Assembly: GCA_006176705.1 (NCBI GenBank)
Contig: QRFJ01001034.1
Location: 372,001-436,000 of the forward strand
Length of the DNA: 64,000 nucleotides
Source: Cocos nucifera
Taxonomy: Eukaryota; Streptophyta; Magnoliopsida; Arecales; Arecaceae
Reading direction: 5' to 3'
Position numbers and translations under genes: made by a program. Under the pieces are notes generated by a model. It made no database searches, was not told the origin of the DNA, and saw nothing but the letters and a program-made list of their open reading frames with translations. Positions 30,803 to 42,995 of this stretch are shown here, piece after piece (the stretch's first letter is position 1; the number at the start of each line of letters is the position of its first letter).

Positions 30803-33754
30803 TTTCCTGTAGAGAGTCAAAGATTCTAGTTAGATACTGTAATTTTGACTTGACCAATTTGTTTAGGGATTTTATTTTTAAACAAATTAGCTCCCACTAT
30901 TTTCTCGGATCCCTACACTCCCTCTGTAGAGATGCGAAAATCTCCATGATTAATGATTTCTAGTGGGTGGTGCGGTCTCACCAACTGACTCATCACCTCA
31001 CCTAACAGTTATTGGTGATGGGTTAGCCAATGAGTGAACAACTCTTGTTCAATGATTCTCTAATCATGGTGCACCCAAACTTGGTCTCTAATTCATGAAT
31101 CTCACCGTATCCGGAATATTGATCCACTCCTTAGTTAAGTCAGACCCACCATTTGCATAGACTGGGTTACTAATTGAGTCTCTCACCGTATCCGAAATAT
31201 TGAGCCCAACTCATCCTCCAGCCCATAGCATCCAATGCCTAATAGACATGGTTGCATCTTCCCGGTGCAACTGAGCCACTGTATCCAGCCGAGAACAATC
31301 AACCCCGGGAAGGGCCCGCACATCTACAATGGTGGAAGACCTCAGACTTAATCTTTTCTTAGGGAGAATTGATTCAGGTCTCATTAAACTAGACTTGGCT
31401 TAGTCATAACAATTATGACTAACCTAGTGGCATGGGTTAGCTCGGATTATTGACCACCTCAGATCAGAACTGTGTCAACAGATATGGCCAGGTAAGTGAG
31501 ACCGGTGGAAGGAATATGCCATTAACTCGTACAAGAACGCATTCAGGTCGAGTAGCTTCCAATTAAAAACCAGTCGGTCGTCTGTGCCAAACTTACCTTA
31601 GACACCAAATTGTTGAGTCAGAACCAATTGGGTTAGCCTACAATCCAGACTCTAACCTCTGAGCCTAATTAGGTCTTGCTTGATCGTGACTCGATCTTGA
31701 CCCAGACTTAATCCTATTAGGCTGGTCAATTTAAGCATTGTTGATCCCATCTAACCAACTCTTGATTCGGTTTGATCAACCGCTTAGACCTAATTGAGCT
31801 ACCCAAGCCCGAACCCAGTATTATGAATATGTCTTAGATCTGAAATTCTCAATTTTAGACCTAATTAATATTTCATAAACTTAATTCTTAATTAAGTAGG
31901 GTTCATAAACAAAATATGCACAATAAATCCTAGGGTTTCAGGATCTAGGGTTTTGCAGAAAGTAAGTTTTGGGTTTCTGATTAAGGACGAACACGCAGCA
32001 CCCCTACACATCATAAGAACACCCCATCGAATGAAAGAGAGGGCCTTTAAACCCTTCTTCGTTCTTATGACCGGACGGCCAAGAGGAATGCCTTAATCAG
32101 GAACATGNNNNNNNNNNNNNNNNNNNNNNNNNNNNNNNNNNNNNNNNNNNNNNNNNNNNNNNNNNNNNNNNNNNNNNNNNNNNNNNNNNNNNNNNNNNNN
32201 NNNNNNNNNNNNNNNNNNNNNNNNNNNNNNNNNNNNNNNNNNNNNNNNNNNNNNNNNNNNNNNNNNNNNNNNNNNNNNNNNNNNNNNNNNNNNNNNNNNN
32301 NNNNNNNNNNNNNNNNNNNNNNNNNNNNNNNNNNNNNNNNNNNNNNNNNNNNNNNNNNNNNNNNNNNNNNNNNNNNNNNNNNNNNNNNNNNNNNNNNNNN
32401 NNNNNNNNNNNNNNNNNNNNNNNNNNNNNNNNNNNNNNNNNNNNNNNNNNNNNNNNNNNNNNNNNNNNNNNNNNNNNNNNNNNNNNNNNNNNNNNNNNNN
32501 NNNNNNNNNNNNNNNNNNNNNNNNNNNNNNNNNNNNNNNNNNNNNNNNNNNNNNNNNNNNNNNNNNNNNNNNNNNNNNNNNNNNNNNNNNNNNNNNNNNN
32601 NNNNNNNNNNNNNNNNNNNNNNNNNNNNNNNNNNNNNNNNNNNNNNNNNNNNNNNNNNNNNNNNNNNNNNNNNNNNNNNNNNNNNNNNNNNNNNNNNNNN
32701 NNNNNNNNNNNNNNNNNNNNNNNNNNNNNNNNNNNNNNNNNNNNNNNNNNNNNNNNNNNNNNNNNNNNNNNNNNNNNNNNNNNNNNNNNNNNNNNNNNNN
32801 NNNNNNNNNNNNNNNNNNNNNNNNNNNNNNNNNNNNNNNNNNNNNNNNNNNNNNNNNNNNNNNNNNNNNNNNNNNNNNNNNNNNNNNNNNNNNNNNNNNN
32901 NNNNNNNNNNNNNNNNNNNNNNNNNNNNNNNNNNNNNNNNNNNNCCCACTTCCTCTAATTAGTAGGGTTCATAAAACAAAAATATCCACAATTAAATCCT
33001 ACTGGTTCAGGATCTTAGGGTTTTTGGCAGACAGGAAAGGTAAGTTTTTGGCGTTTCTGATTAAGGACGAACGCGCAAGCACCCCTACACATCATAAGAA
33101 CACCCCATCGAATGGGAAGAGAGGGCCTTTAAACCCTTCTTCGTTCTTATGACCGGACGGCCAAGGGGAACGCCTTAATCAGGAACATTCAATAAACATT
33201 CAATACTACAAAACAGTTATAGATCTATATCATATATCTCATATACAAATTTAGATCTAACCATGGCATATTTTGCATACATCTCATGTATCATAATCAT
33301 GCATGTTTTCAGATCTAAATTATCACATAATAATCTGAAAAAATTAGATTTAAATTGATCTAATCAAAATAAATTCTAATCTAGACAATTATGTAGAACT
33401 ATTCTACAACTAGTCTAGTCATGCATCTATCATATCTCATATGATATTTAAAATTAAATAATTTTTATTTGCTGTTTATCAGATGTTATTATAACACTTA
33501 TAATATCAGAAAACAGTAAATAAGAAGATCTAAAATATGATTTAATCATATTAAATCAAAGACATGCAAAACTATTCTATAGAACTATTCTATACTAGAA
33601 CTAGTCATGCATATCTTCATGTTCTTAGATCCAAATCATTTAATTTTAATTTTCCTGATTTCAGATCTGATCACATCTCATGTGACATCTGAAATCACGT
33701 TATTTTTAATTAAAATAAAATTAAAAATCAGATCTAAACTATTTTTAGAACCAT
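30803..33754 (-). other. Leader of copia copy 2, with duplicated gap flanks
   Basis: The sequence is collinear with 7914-9772 of copy 1 on the other strand. The splice-donor-like AAGGTAAGT is kept (minus strand, near 31599) and the pyrimidine-CAG before gag is kept. The leader segment at 31891-32107 is repeated at 32960-33188, one copy on each side of the N run. The right copy contains many one-base insertions. Confidence 0.8.
32108..32944. other. Assembly gap (837 N)
   Basis: A run of N. The same leader sequence flanks both sides in the same orientation, so the gap probably joins overlapping contig ends and may contain no missing sequence. Any frame drawn through it is meaningless. Confidence 0.97.
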
Positions 33755-33767
33755 GGCTCTGATACCA
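33755..33767 (-). other. Primer binding site of copia copy 2
   Basis: GGCTCTGATACCA on the plus strand, i.e. TGGTATCAGAGCC on the element strand, two bases from the LTR end. Confidence 0.92.
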
Positions 33768-33769
33768 CT

Positions 33770-36047
33770 TGAAGGGAAATCCTGATTTCCCTGACCAGGT
33801 TCGTTCAGATCTGATCAGATCAAGAGATATATTTCAAAAATTTTTCTCTTAGATCTGTATCAGATCAGGGATGCTTCAGATCTGATTCTTATTTATTTAA
33901 TAAAAATTAAATGAAAAGGATAAATTAAATCACATTCAATTTACCTGAATAGGGTAATCCTATTACCCTGTTGATGATCCTGTTTGCAGCGGAAGGTTCT
34001 GGATCAAGCCACGCAAGCGCCTGGCCTCTACCGGTATCCACTCGGGCTGGATCTGGAGATCCTCTTCTTCTCTATCACGCCTCCAAAAATCAGATCTGGA
34101 TCTGATCTGGAGGATCTTCAAAACTCCTTTTGAAGATCTGCAGTCGTTCTTCGCAGCAGCGCAGCCTTCTTGCTTTTGATCTCCTTTTCTTGATCTAAAT
34201 CGCACCAATCCAAATCCAAAACACTTTTGGACGTGGAGAGCAAGGGGAGAAGAGAGTATGGCGTGGAGAAAGGGGAGAGAGGCAGCCTTGGGGCGTGGGA
34301 AGATTGCTTCTTGATTATTTTTTCACTTGGGCGCTGGGTCTCTTATATAGACTAAGCGTGATCCAAGTCATCTTCCTCCCAACCAATCACAACCCTTTGT
34401 GAAATCAGATCTAAATCTGATTGGTGGGATTAGAGTCCCCTGGATTCCTACTTGGAGAGTGCCTTGGACCAGTCAAACTGGATTCTTAGAAGAACTCTCA
34501 TTGGAATCCTAAAGGGAGATGGAGTCCTTGTCCCAACAAGGACTCCATGGCGCCTCCTTACTTGGGCTCACGCCTCCCTTGGCGTGCGCCCATTCTCCTT
34601 GCCAGGTTCTGGCAGGGGGACAAGCCCCCACCAGCTCTCCAATAGGTGCATGACATGTGGTCAAAAGTCAAAGGGTCAATGGTCAACGTTTGACCAGTCA
34701 AAGGTAGACTTTTGACCAAAGTCAAAGAACAAGAAATGGCAGGTGACCAAAAATGGCAGGTAATGTCTTACAAATAAGACAACCTATTCTGACTTGGACA
34801 ACCTCCAGTCAGACCATATGAAGGCTTCTGTTTGAGCACAAACTCCTTTGGCTCAGACAGGACAACTTATTTATGATAGCAAAAGAAGAACGTTAGGTTC
34901 AATCGAGTGCTAGCACGATTTCCTTGAACCTAATTGAATCTCATTCAGATCAATTGAACTAGATCAGTTCAATTGATGATCACCAGATTCAAACCCTTGT
35001 TTGTGTGACCCAGTTAGGTTCAGTTCTGTATGGTAATGGGATATGTCATGATCTCTATCATCGACATCATCGAAACTCCTTTCGATGGATCAGAACTCTT
35101 CTGATTCGAACAGCTAGAATGATCGATCATCTAAATCATTCTAATTGCTCCCAAAATCCACCAGTGACACCTAGCAGTATATGGTGGCAACCCATCAGAG
35201 CTGAATGCGAACCTCTTGGTGCAGCTACCTGTGTGATTCAGTTCTTCTATCTTGAGCCCCGATCAGATTAGGGTTAAGGTGAACTCGTCAAACCCTAGTC
35301 TCTGTCATATGATGTAATCATTCGATTCGAGTCCAATGTGAAAATCTAAATAGAAACTCTTTCTATTATTTCACTCTGCCATGGCCATGGGCTTCAGGAC
35401 TTGATTCTCATGATCATCATAGGGCTACTCCTCTACCACCGAGGTAGATAGATCCCATCTTGATGCAATCCAGTTCCTACAATGAACATGTCACAGCCAA
35501 CATACACCTCAGGGTTCCATATGGCTAGGAGACCGAGTAATGGTGTAGTCAAACTATAACACCCTCAAGGTGAACTGCCGATGCATCTCAGGTCAAAGAA
35601 CCAGACACACTACTGCAGCATCGAGTCAGTCATTGACGAGAAGGTAGACTCCCTAATGACTACTCGAGGTGGTCACGCTCAGTGCCCTCGTTCTCTAACG
35701 AGTACCTGTACTCTCGCTCCGGTGTCTCCACACCGTAGACTCAAGACTCATCTACTAAAGAGAAGCGATCGTACACCAACCTTCCGGATCAATCACCATC
35801 CTCGTGATGATCCTATGGTCGGGAGCTATTTATGAGTTAATAATGATTATTCATGTCTTAAATTTTCAACTCTTGAAAATATGAATTATCATTACCATTA
35901 ACTCAAAGGATGTATCACAGACACTAAATACACATGTGTGATAGAAAATAACCCATTTATTAATTATAGTCAAAATTACAATTTTGCCCCTAGAAGTGTA
36001 TTACAAGCGTCAGCCAATTCTGGCTTCTAGGGCACATATATCTAACA
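33770..36047 (-). repeat. 5' LTR of copia copy 2
   Basis: 2,278 bp, TGAAGGGAAATCC to TATCTAACA on the plus strand. It is nearly identical to 24549-26832 and followed by the CTCTA duplication. Confidence 0.93.
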
Positions 36048-36052
36048 CTCTA
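36048..36052. repeat. Right target-site duplication of copia copy 2
   Basis: CTCTA is identical to 24544-24548, after which the gypsy gag frame resumes. Confidence 0.9.
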
Positions 36053-36775
36053 TTCATTCATTCGACCAGTTGAGCCAATCATTTGTAGCCCATTTCATGA
36101 GTAGAAAAAGACAGTGCCGGAAGTCTGGTTCCTTGGTGAACATCAAGCAAAGAAAAAGAGAATTCCTGCAAGACTATATGAATCACTTTAATGTAGCTGC
36201 CCTGGAAGTGCACAACCTAGACTAGTCAGTCGCTATGACCATCCAGAAGGGAGGACTTCAGAAGAATTCTATTCTCTATTCCTTGGAGAAAAAATACCCA
36301 AAAGACCTTGTAGGGATGCTGGATCAGATTAAGAAGTATGCTTGAGCTAACAAAGCTTTTGAGAAGTATGGGACCTCGACTGATACTACAACCAAGGAGA
36401 AGAAAAATCCCAGGCTACCCCCAATTCAGAATGATCCACCTAGGAGTCGCCTATGATCAAGGACTCTGCCTTGACGTCGATGATCTAGAACCCATCCTCA
36501 CGACTGACAACCCAAAAGCCTGCAAGAGCAACATCAACCATTGCCAAGGCACTGGTCTCCCCTGACTTGGCAATGGTCTCCCCTGAGGAGGTTTACCAAC
36601 TACACTTCTCTGAATGCCACCAAAACTCAAGTACTCATGAAGATCAAGGAGCAACTATCCAAGATGGAAAAAAAAAAGCTATCTCGATCAAAAAATTGCA
36701 ACCAAAAAAAATACTGCCTCTATCACCGAGACCATGTCCACGATACCAAAAAGTGCATCCAGCTTTAAGATGAGA
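36053..36775 (+). pseudogene. Ty3/gypsy gag, C-terminal part
   Basis: The frame continues the interrupted gag: FDQLSQSFVAHFMSRKRQ, then SLVNIKQRKREFLQDYMNHF and LDQIKKYA. It ends in a zinc-binding motif region YCLYHRDHVHDTKKC (about 36713-36757), which is the usual C-x2-H...H-x4-C end of Tat-type gag. Stops occur at a few codons, and poly-A runs near 36668 and 36705 disturb the frame. The protease follows. Confidence 0.78.
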
Positions 36776-36799
36776 TTGAGGAGTTCATTCGGCGAGGTC

Positions 36800-37440
36800 G
36801 ACTAGACTGATTTATCTGCCGCATAAGGGGAGAGCATGGAGATCCATCAAGGGCATCTTGTCAAGCAAAGCAACCTCGATAAGAAGCACCAGCAGAAAAC
36901 CAACCTATCGCTGGCATGATCAATGCCATCACCGAGGGACATGGCATAATAAGGCCCGGAGAACTGGCCAAAAGACAAAGGTTAGAAGAGACAATTACTT
37001 TCTCTGAGGAGGATATAGAAAGAGTTTCGTTCATGCACAATGATGTAGTAGTTATATTTTTAAATATTACAAATTATGATATACACCACATCTTAGTAGA
37101 TAATTGAAGCTTAGTCGATATCTAGTTTTATAACGCTTTTTCCAAAATGATAATTTTTCCAGATCAATTGGGTAGGCTAGATTCTGCTCTCATAGGTTTT
37201 ATTGGAGATACCATACCGATCGAAGGGGTTATTTTCCTGCCAGTCATAACTAGGCAAGAGCCCTAATAGTCCACTACCAATGTTGATTTCTTGGTTATCA
37301 GAGCACCCTCAGCATATAATGCTATCTTGGGGAGTCCTGGACTGAACACTCTTAAGGCTATGGTATTGACTTATCATTTGTTGCTAAGGTTTCGAACCAC
37401 GAACATGGTCGGAGAAGCCCGTGGAGAATAGACACTAGCT
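36800..37440 (+). pseudogene. Ty3/gypsy aspartic protease region
   Basis: An open block at 36916-37107 reads MINAITEGHGIIRPGE, then ITFSEEDIERVSFMHNDVVV and HHILVDN, followed at once by a stop where the catalytic D-N-G-S-S continues. It goes on with FYNAFSKM, LIGFIGDTIPIEGVI, DFLVIRAPSAYNAILGSPGL and TYHLLLRF. This is the pepsin-like protease of Tat elements. The Gly after the catalytic Asp-Asn is a stop codon here, so the enzyme is dead. Confidence 0.8.
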
Positions 37441-37689
37441 TGGCACTACTACACAATTGCCCTCTGAGGAATAATATCACCACTGCTCTTCCTATTAAAG
37501 GGCTACACACCCACGATGAGCTAACTGAAGAGTCAGGGGAGCCGATGGAAGACCTTGTGATGATTCATTTGAATGATAGAGATGAAAGCCACATGGTTTA
37601 GATAGGGTTGAATCTAAATAAGGTAATCCAAAACTAGCTAGCCTCCCTTTTACAGGAAAACATAGGTATCTTTGCCTGGTCGGCCACAG

Positions 37690-37943
37690 ACATGCCTAGG
37701 ATTTATCTAAAAGTTATGGTGCATTGGCTAGACACAAATTCCATACACCGATCCATTGAGCAAAAGAAGCAAAGCTTTGCTTTGGAGCAGCGAAAAGCTA
37801 TTGCCAAAGAGGTAAATAAGCTGATTCATGCTGGCATCATCAGGGAAGTGATTTATTCTGACTGGCTTGCAAATATAGTCCTGATGAAGAAGGCAAGTGG
37901 AAAGTAGTGGATTTGTATAAACTTCACCGATCTGACAAAGCAA
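37690..37943 (+). pseudogene. Ty3/gypsy reverse transcriptase, N-terminal stub
   Basis: The open block 37692-37907 reads KQSFALEQRKAIAKEVNKL, then HAGIIREVIYSDWLANIVLM and KKASGK. A frame shift leads on to WICINFTDLTK. These are the first RT motifs of Ty3/gypsy (E-V-x-K-L-x-x-A-G-I-I-R-E, then W-R-M-C-I-D-F-T-D-L). The sequence stops there: finger, palm YVDD/YIDD, RNase H and integrase are all missing, and a tandem array begins three bases later. The deletion makes the element non-autonomous. Confidence 0.82.
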
Positions 37944-37945
37944 AT

Positions 37946-38187
37946 CCGAGGAGGCCAACCTAACCAAGCCAACCAAATGAGGCCAACCCAATGAAGTTGA
38001 CCTAAAGAGGTTGGCCTAACAAAACCAATTTGAGGAGGCTGATCTAACCATGCTGACCTAAGAAGGCCGACCTGACAAAGTCAATCTAAAGAGCTGACCT
38101 AACAAAGCCGACCCGAGGAGGCCAATATAACCAAGCCGACCCAAGGAGGTCAACCTAACCAAGCTGATCTAGAAAGGCCAAGGTAAC
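37946..38187 (+). repeat. 28-bp tandem repeat in the gypsy element
   Basis: About 8.6 imperfect units of 28 bp with a core like GAGGAGGCCAACCTAACCAAG, followed by a C/T-G-A-C link. Units differ mainly by transitions, so the array is old. It begins directly where RT is cut off. Confidence 0.85.
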
Positions 38188-38349
38188 AAACACTCTCTCA
38201 ATAAAAAAGTTCTTTCTAATCTACAAACTCTATAGATGATTAAAAGGCTTCATCCCTACAACAATCACCCGAGCTGAAGACCTCAAACAACCATAAGCAA
38301 AAATGTCACTCATCCCAAGACAAGTGGAGCAAAAATCCTTGGTCGCACA

Positions 38350-40280
38350 AGAAAATCCTCGGTGGTGCTTCATTTCTGAATGAATATAACCGTAGGAATG
38401 GTGCCTCATTTTCGAATGAGTATAGCCATACAAAAATCTTAGTAGTGCTTCATTTCTAAATGAATATAGCTACAAGAAGGATGCTTCACTTCCAAATGAA
38501 TATAGCCATATGAAGAGCTTAGTGGCACTTCATTTCCAAATGAATATAGCTATATGAAGATGTCAATCATGCTTCATTTTCAAATGAATATATCCACAGG
38601 AAGGGTGCTTCATTTCTGGATGAATATAGCCATACGTAGATCTCAGTGGTACTTCATTTATGAATGAATATAGCCATAGAAAGGGCACTTCATTTTTGAA
38701 TAAATATAGCCAAGGGAAGGACATCTTGTTTCCAAATAAGTATAGCCATATGACGAATTCCTCAAAGGTTCTTTGTTTCTGAATGAATATAGCCATAAAA
38801 AAGGCACTTCATCCCAAGACAAATATAGCCATGATGAATTCCTCAAAGGCACTTTGTTTTCGAAGAAAAATAGCCACGAGAAGGATGTTTCATCCTAAGA
38901 CAAATGTAGCCATACGAAGACCTCAGCGGTATTTTATTTTTGAATGAATATAGCTGTGGGAAGGTTGCTTTATTTTCAAACAAATATAGCCATACAAAGA
39001 CCTCAGCAGCATTTCATTTTCAAATGAATATAGCCATGGGAAGGGAGCCTCATTTCCAAATGAGTATAGCCATGCGACAAATTTCTCGAAGGTGCTTCAT
39101 TTCCAAATGAATATAGCCACGAGAAAGGTACTTCTCCCAAGACAAATATAGCCATGATGAATTTCTCAAAGGCACTTTATTTCTAAATGAAAATAGCCAT
39201 AAGAAGGGTGCTTCATCCTAAGACGAAGATAGCCATACGAAGACCTCAGCGGCACTTCATTTTCAAATGAATATAGCCATGGGAAGGGTGCTTCATTTTC
39301 AAATAAATATAGCCATAGAAAGACCTCAATGGTGCTTCGTTTCTAAATGAATATAGCCACTGAAATAGTGCTTCATTTCCAAATAAATATAGCCATATGA
39401 AGACTTCAGTGGTAGTCTATTTCCAAACTCATATAGCTGCAGAAAGGATACTTCATTTTTGGATGAATATAGCTATATGAAGACCTAAGTGGTGCTTTGT
39501 TTCAGAATCAAATATAGCCATATGAAGACCTTAGTGGTACTTCATTTTCGAACAAATATAGCCATGAAAAGAGCGCCTCATTTCCAAATGACTATAGCCA
39601 TACGATAAATTTCTCGAAGGTGCTTCATTTTTTAATGAATATAGCCATAAGAATAGCACTTCATTCCAAAATGAATATAGCCATGATAAATTCCTCAAAG
39701 GCACTTCATTTCTGAATAAAAATAGCCACGAGAATGGCACTTCATCCTAATTAAGATGAATATAGCTATAAGAAGACCTCAACGGTATTTTATTTCTGAA
39801 TGAATATAGTCATGGAAAGGGCACTTCGTTTTTGAATAAATATAGCCATACAAAGATCTTAGTGGTACTTCATTTCCAAGTAAATATAGCCACAGAAAGG
39901 ATGCCTCGTTTCTAAAAGAGTATAGCCATACAATGAATTTCTTGAAGGTGCTTCATTTTCAAATGAATATAGCCACTAGAAAGGTGCTTCATCTCAAGAT
40001 GAATATAGTCACGATGAATTCCTCGAAGGTACATCAATTTTGAAAAAAAATAGCCATGAGAAGGACACTTTGTCCTAAGATAAATATAGCTATATGAAAA
40101 CCTCAGCGATGCCTTGTTTCTAAACAAATATAGTCATGGGAAGCGCACTTCGTTTTCAATTAAATATAGCCATATGAAGAACTCAGCAGCACTTCATTTC
40201 TAAACGAATATAACTGTAGGAAGGGCATCTCGTTTCCAAATATAGTGATATGAAGATCTCAGCAGAACTTTCTTTTCGAA
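38350..40280 (+). repeat. 1.9-kb minisatellite of alternating 36- and 44-47-bp units
   Basis: The core is CTTCATTTCCAAATGAATAT, then AGCCATA and a variable end. Short units (36 bp) alternate with longer ones ending GAAGACCTCAGCGG (44 bp) or GATGAATTCCTCAAAGG (about 47 bp), giving roughly 80-bp higher-order pairs, around two dozen in all. Most monomers carry a dyad TTCATTTnnAAATGAA. The array lies between the RT stub and the 3' LTR. Tandem arrays in this position are known in Tat/Ogre-type plant retrotransposons, where they can seed satellite DNA. Minus-strand frames with repeated YGYIHxEMKH wording are by-products of the repeat. Confidence 0.88.
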
Positions 40281-40898
40281 CGAACTATGATGTGGATAGA
40301 AAATTTTTTCTTGGTTAAAGCGGGCACACAAGAAAGCTGGGCTCGGTCTTATCTTGATGCTGGCCGATCCAAGTTGATATTTTAGGAAGATATTATATTT
40401 GATTTATGCCAACTATAGAAAATCTCAGAATCTATATGACAACCTATCATAAGTAGATAAGGAAGAAGGAGACGACAGGAGAAATGGTGAGGAGAAAGAA
40501 TATAGCAAAAATAGTGCTTCTATTTATAAAAGCTACAGATAGTCCTCGATCTCATGCCGATTCAACTAAAGCCGCTGGATAGCTACCACATGGCAAAGCC
40601 AAATGGATTGGAATCACTTTACTAAGAGGCACATTTATGAGCACATCTCCAAAGGTATGTGTGATGCCTTAAATCTAATCGAATCTTTAATAACTGCCAT
40701 CTAGTGCCCCTTCGCTTGACATCTCTTTGTAGATCTCACCAACTCTCTGACACAATGGTTCAATTTTCTCAAAAGCTACGAACATGCCATTTTTTTTCAA
40801 AGACCAAAGTCGCAGCATGTGTCTTTAGTAGACAGAACTTGATGGTACTTTCTGCATTCGACCCTATCCTAGCTCAGACTGGTAAGTAGATGGGCATA
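40281..40898 (+). other. Gypsy 3' untranslated region and polypurine tract
   Basis: No coding frame is seen. A TATA-like TATTTATAAAAGC occurs at 40530. The last bases before the LTR, AAGTAGATGGGCATA, are a purine-rich tract consistent with plus-strand priming. Confidence 0.55.
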
Positions 40899-41627
40899 TG
40901 TTATGGGTAGAACTTGGTACCCGAATCGGAGATTTTGGTAGACTTCGGCCATGACTGACTTAGGGGTTGGCCACTGATCCAAATATTGGTCACCAACCTG
41001 CATGCTGGCCATCAACCCACATCATCGGTACCCTTCGTGCTTTGGATCCTGACCCAGGCTTCAGAGTTAGATCCTCGTTCAGCCACCGACCCTTATATCA
41101 ATTGCCGACCTCTATCCTCAATAGTATGCATAACAAGCCGTCGATCCATACCCGCTCCAATTTCTTTGATTGCTATATTCAGAAAGGCAAATGAGAAATC
41201 CTCGCACAATCTTTTCAAATTACATAATTTCTAGAAGCAATTGACTGTGCACTAGAAAAGATAATGTTAACCATCAAATCCTAAGAAATCAGATAGGTCA
41301 ATCACCAAATTCTAAGGAATCGGACCGGAGCCATTAATGGAAGCAACTAACCATATACCAGATAAGGTAACATCAACCACCACTCTTTCCTTTTATGGCT
41401 CAATCCTCAATCTATAAATAAAGGGGATCAAGGGATCTAGGAGGTAAGCTATTTTTTACTCTCCCTTGCATTCCTTCTTATATATTTTGCTAATTTTTAA
41501 CTTGAGCGTCGAAGGGTTTCCACCGAATCCAATCCAAATCAAGAATTTATTTTGCAGGTCTAGTCATCTCCTGCCGCATAACTCCAGCTGTTTCGATCCA
41601 AGTCAAAAGTTAGCAGTAATATTAGCA
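40899..41627 (+). repeat. 3' LTR of the gypsy element
   Basis: 729 bp, TGTTATGGGTAGAACTTGG to ATATTAGCA. It aligns with the two parts of the 5' LTR. A TATA-like TCTATAAATAAAGG lies at about 41411. Differences from the 5' LTR are many, so the element is old. Confidence 0.82.
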
Positions 41628-42995
41628 TTAGATTCTTTGCTGGTGGGATTGAGATTCAAAATTCTTAGATTGAGATAATTGGAAAAATTAGAGACATGAA
41701 TTTGAGGATAGATAGGCTGATCAAGATAGTCAACTTGCTCCAATCTATGTTCAGTCTATTTCACCGTGGATTTATCTTGATCAAAATCATGAAGGATGAG
41801 GATAAAGAAGTTTATTTTTCTTTGGGGTAAAAGATAAAAAAATTTTAAGAAAAGGAAGGAAAAGAGTAGAGTGAAAAGATTTTACCTAGGTGTACGATAC
41901 AAAATTTCAATTGATAAGAAAACTCTGATTACGCATGCTGCTTAGAGCAACCTCGTGGATCTACAGACCTAGAATCCATCAACCGCAACCTAGCATACTG
42001 AAAAGGTGCAGTGGTGCCATTAATGAGGTAATAAAAAGACCTTGGCAAATGAAAAAAAAAATCTATCAACCACTGGATAAAGACCAAGGAGGTGGTGATC
42101 GTTGCATCCTATCGCCATTCTAGTCACCAACCAGTAAGCTATTGAATTGAATCCATGGAGGCGCTATCCAGTACATTCCGTCATCTTTATCATCATCGAT
42201 TGATGGGATGTGAGATATTATTTACATATTGGCAGGAAATGGACCAAGTAAGGCCATGTGGTGGCACCAAAGAAAGGCTGGGTAATGACAAAAGGAGCCT
42301 TGTCACCAAGCACCGAGGTTCAAATTATGAGACCGAGCATATGTCAGACTCCATGGGAGTAGACCCACCTTGCCCTATCTGAATTTAGGAGCTAAAGTTG
42401 CGGCAGCCACTGCATGTTTATGGAGTATTTTTTATAAATATATAAGATATTTTATTATAATATAAAATATAGTATAATAAAAAAAATTAGTTAATTAAAA
42501 TTTAATAATTAATAAATCTAACTATTAAATAAATTTTAAGAGTCTCGCATCAATTAAATCTTGAATAATAAATTTATAAAATATTATAATAATATTACTA
42601 AATCTAAGCTTGGCCAATTTTATTAAATCTCGCTTCTATTCTCACTTCCATAGCAATATTATATCCATATCTAAGTATTTGAATATATAAAAAATAATAA
42701 TAACCTCGATAGTCTAGTAAATAATAAATATTTTAATCAAATAAATTAAATAATTATAATATTTTATAGAAAATAAGTATAAGAGCATGTCAGTTCAAAA
42801 TTAGATCTAGATGTAAAGCAATATAAAAACATCATACATGTGAATTAAATCCAATGATAAATCTAACTTTTTGTTAAATGTCAAATTTATCTCATCAGTC
42901 ATAAACTATAATCACATTTGTACCTTATAGCTAGCCTAAATAATAAGCTTATAAATAGTTAGGTGCTACTCTACTAGTAGAATTTTGATAATGCC
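41628..42995. other. Gene-free stretch
   Basis: I see no supported gene. 42420-42780 is very AT-rich with short TATAA/TTATA dyads. The sequence right after the gypsy 3' LTR does not obviously continue the LINE fragment seen left of the 5' LTR. Small frames at 41935 and 42155 have no recognisable motif. Confidence 0.5.

Larger units (their letters stand above)
24549..36047 (-). mobile_element. Copia copy 2: complete Ty1/copia element with an assembly gap
   Basis: Same family as copy 1, on the minus strand. The 3' LTR is 24549-26832, gag-pol 26847-30802, the leader 30803-33754 with an N run, the primer site 33755-33767 and the 5' LTR 33770-36047. The two LTRs are nearly identical, making it the youngest dated insertion here. 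The sequences on both sides of the N run are the same part of the leader. Dropping one flank and the Ns (offset 1,082) gives 10,417 bp, equal to copy 1. It is flanked by CTCTA. gag-pol has fewer breaks than copy 1, but still a gag TGA and integrase and RT frameshifts. Confidence 0.95.
19407..41627 (+). mobile_element. Ty3/gypsy (Tat-like) element with two nested insertions
   Basis: The LTRs are 19407-19560 plus 23158-23772 (5', split) and 40899-41627 (3'), both starting TGTTATGG and ending ATTAGCA. The internal protein order is gag, protease and an RT start on the plus strand, with wording typical of Tat-type plant gypsy elements. Most of RT, RNase H and integrase is missing. Two tandem arrays (37946-38187 and 38350-40280) precede a polypurine tract at about 40884-40898. 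Copia B sits in the 5' LTR and copia copy 2 in gag. Without the insertions the element would be about 7 kb. I see no matching target duplication (GCCAG on the left, TTAGA on the right). Confidence 0.85.

Noticed and set aside
32065..32962. Long frames on both strands across the N run
   Set aside because: They consist of unknown bases and have no biological meaning.
38563..40127. Repeated-peptide minus-strand frames with YGYIHxEMKH wording
   Set aside because: They are by-products of the tandem DNA repeat, with units of mixed length that change frame. There is no start context or constant frame.
38350..40280. CRISPR array
   Set aside because: Units are diverged tandem repeats without unique spacers, in a eukaryotic retrotransposon.
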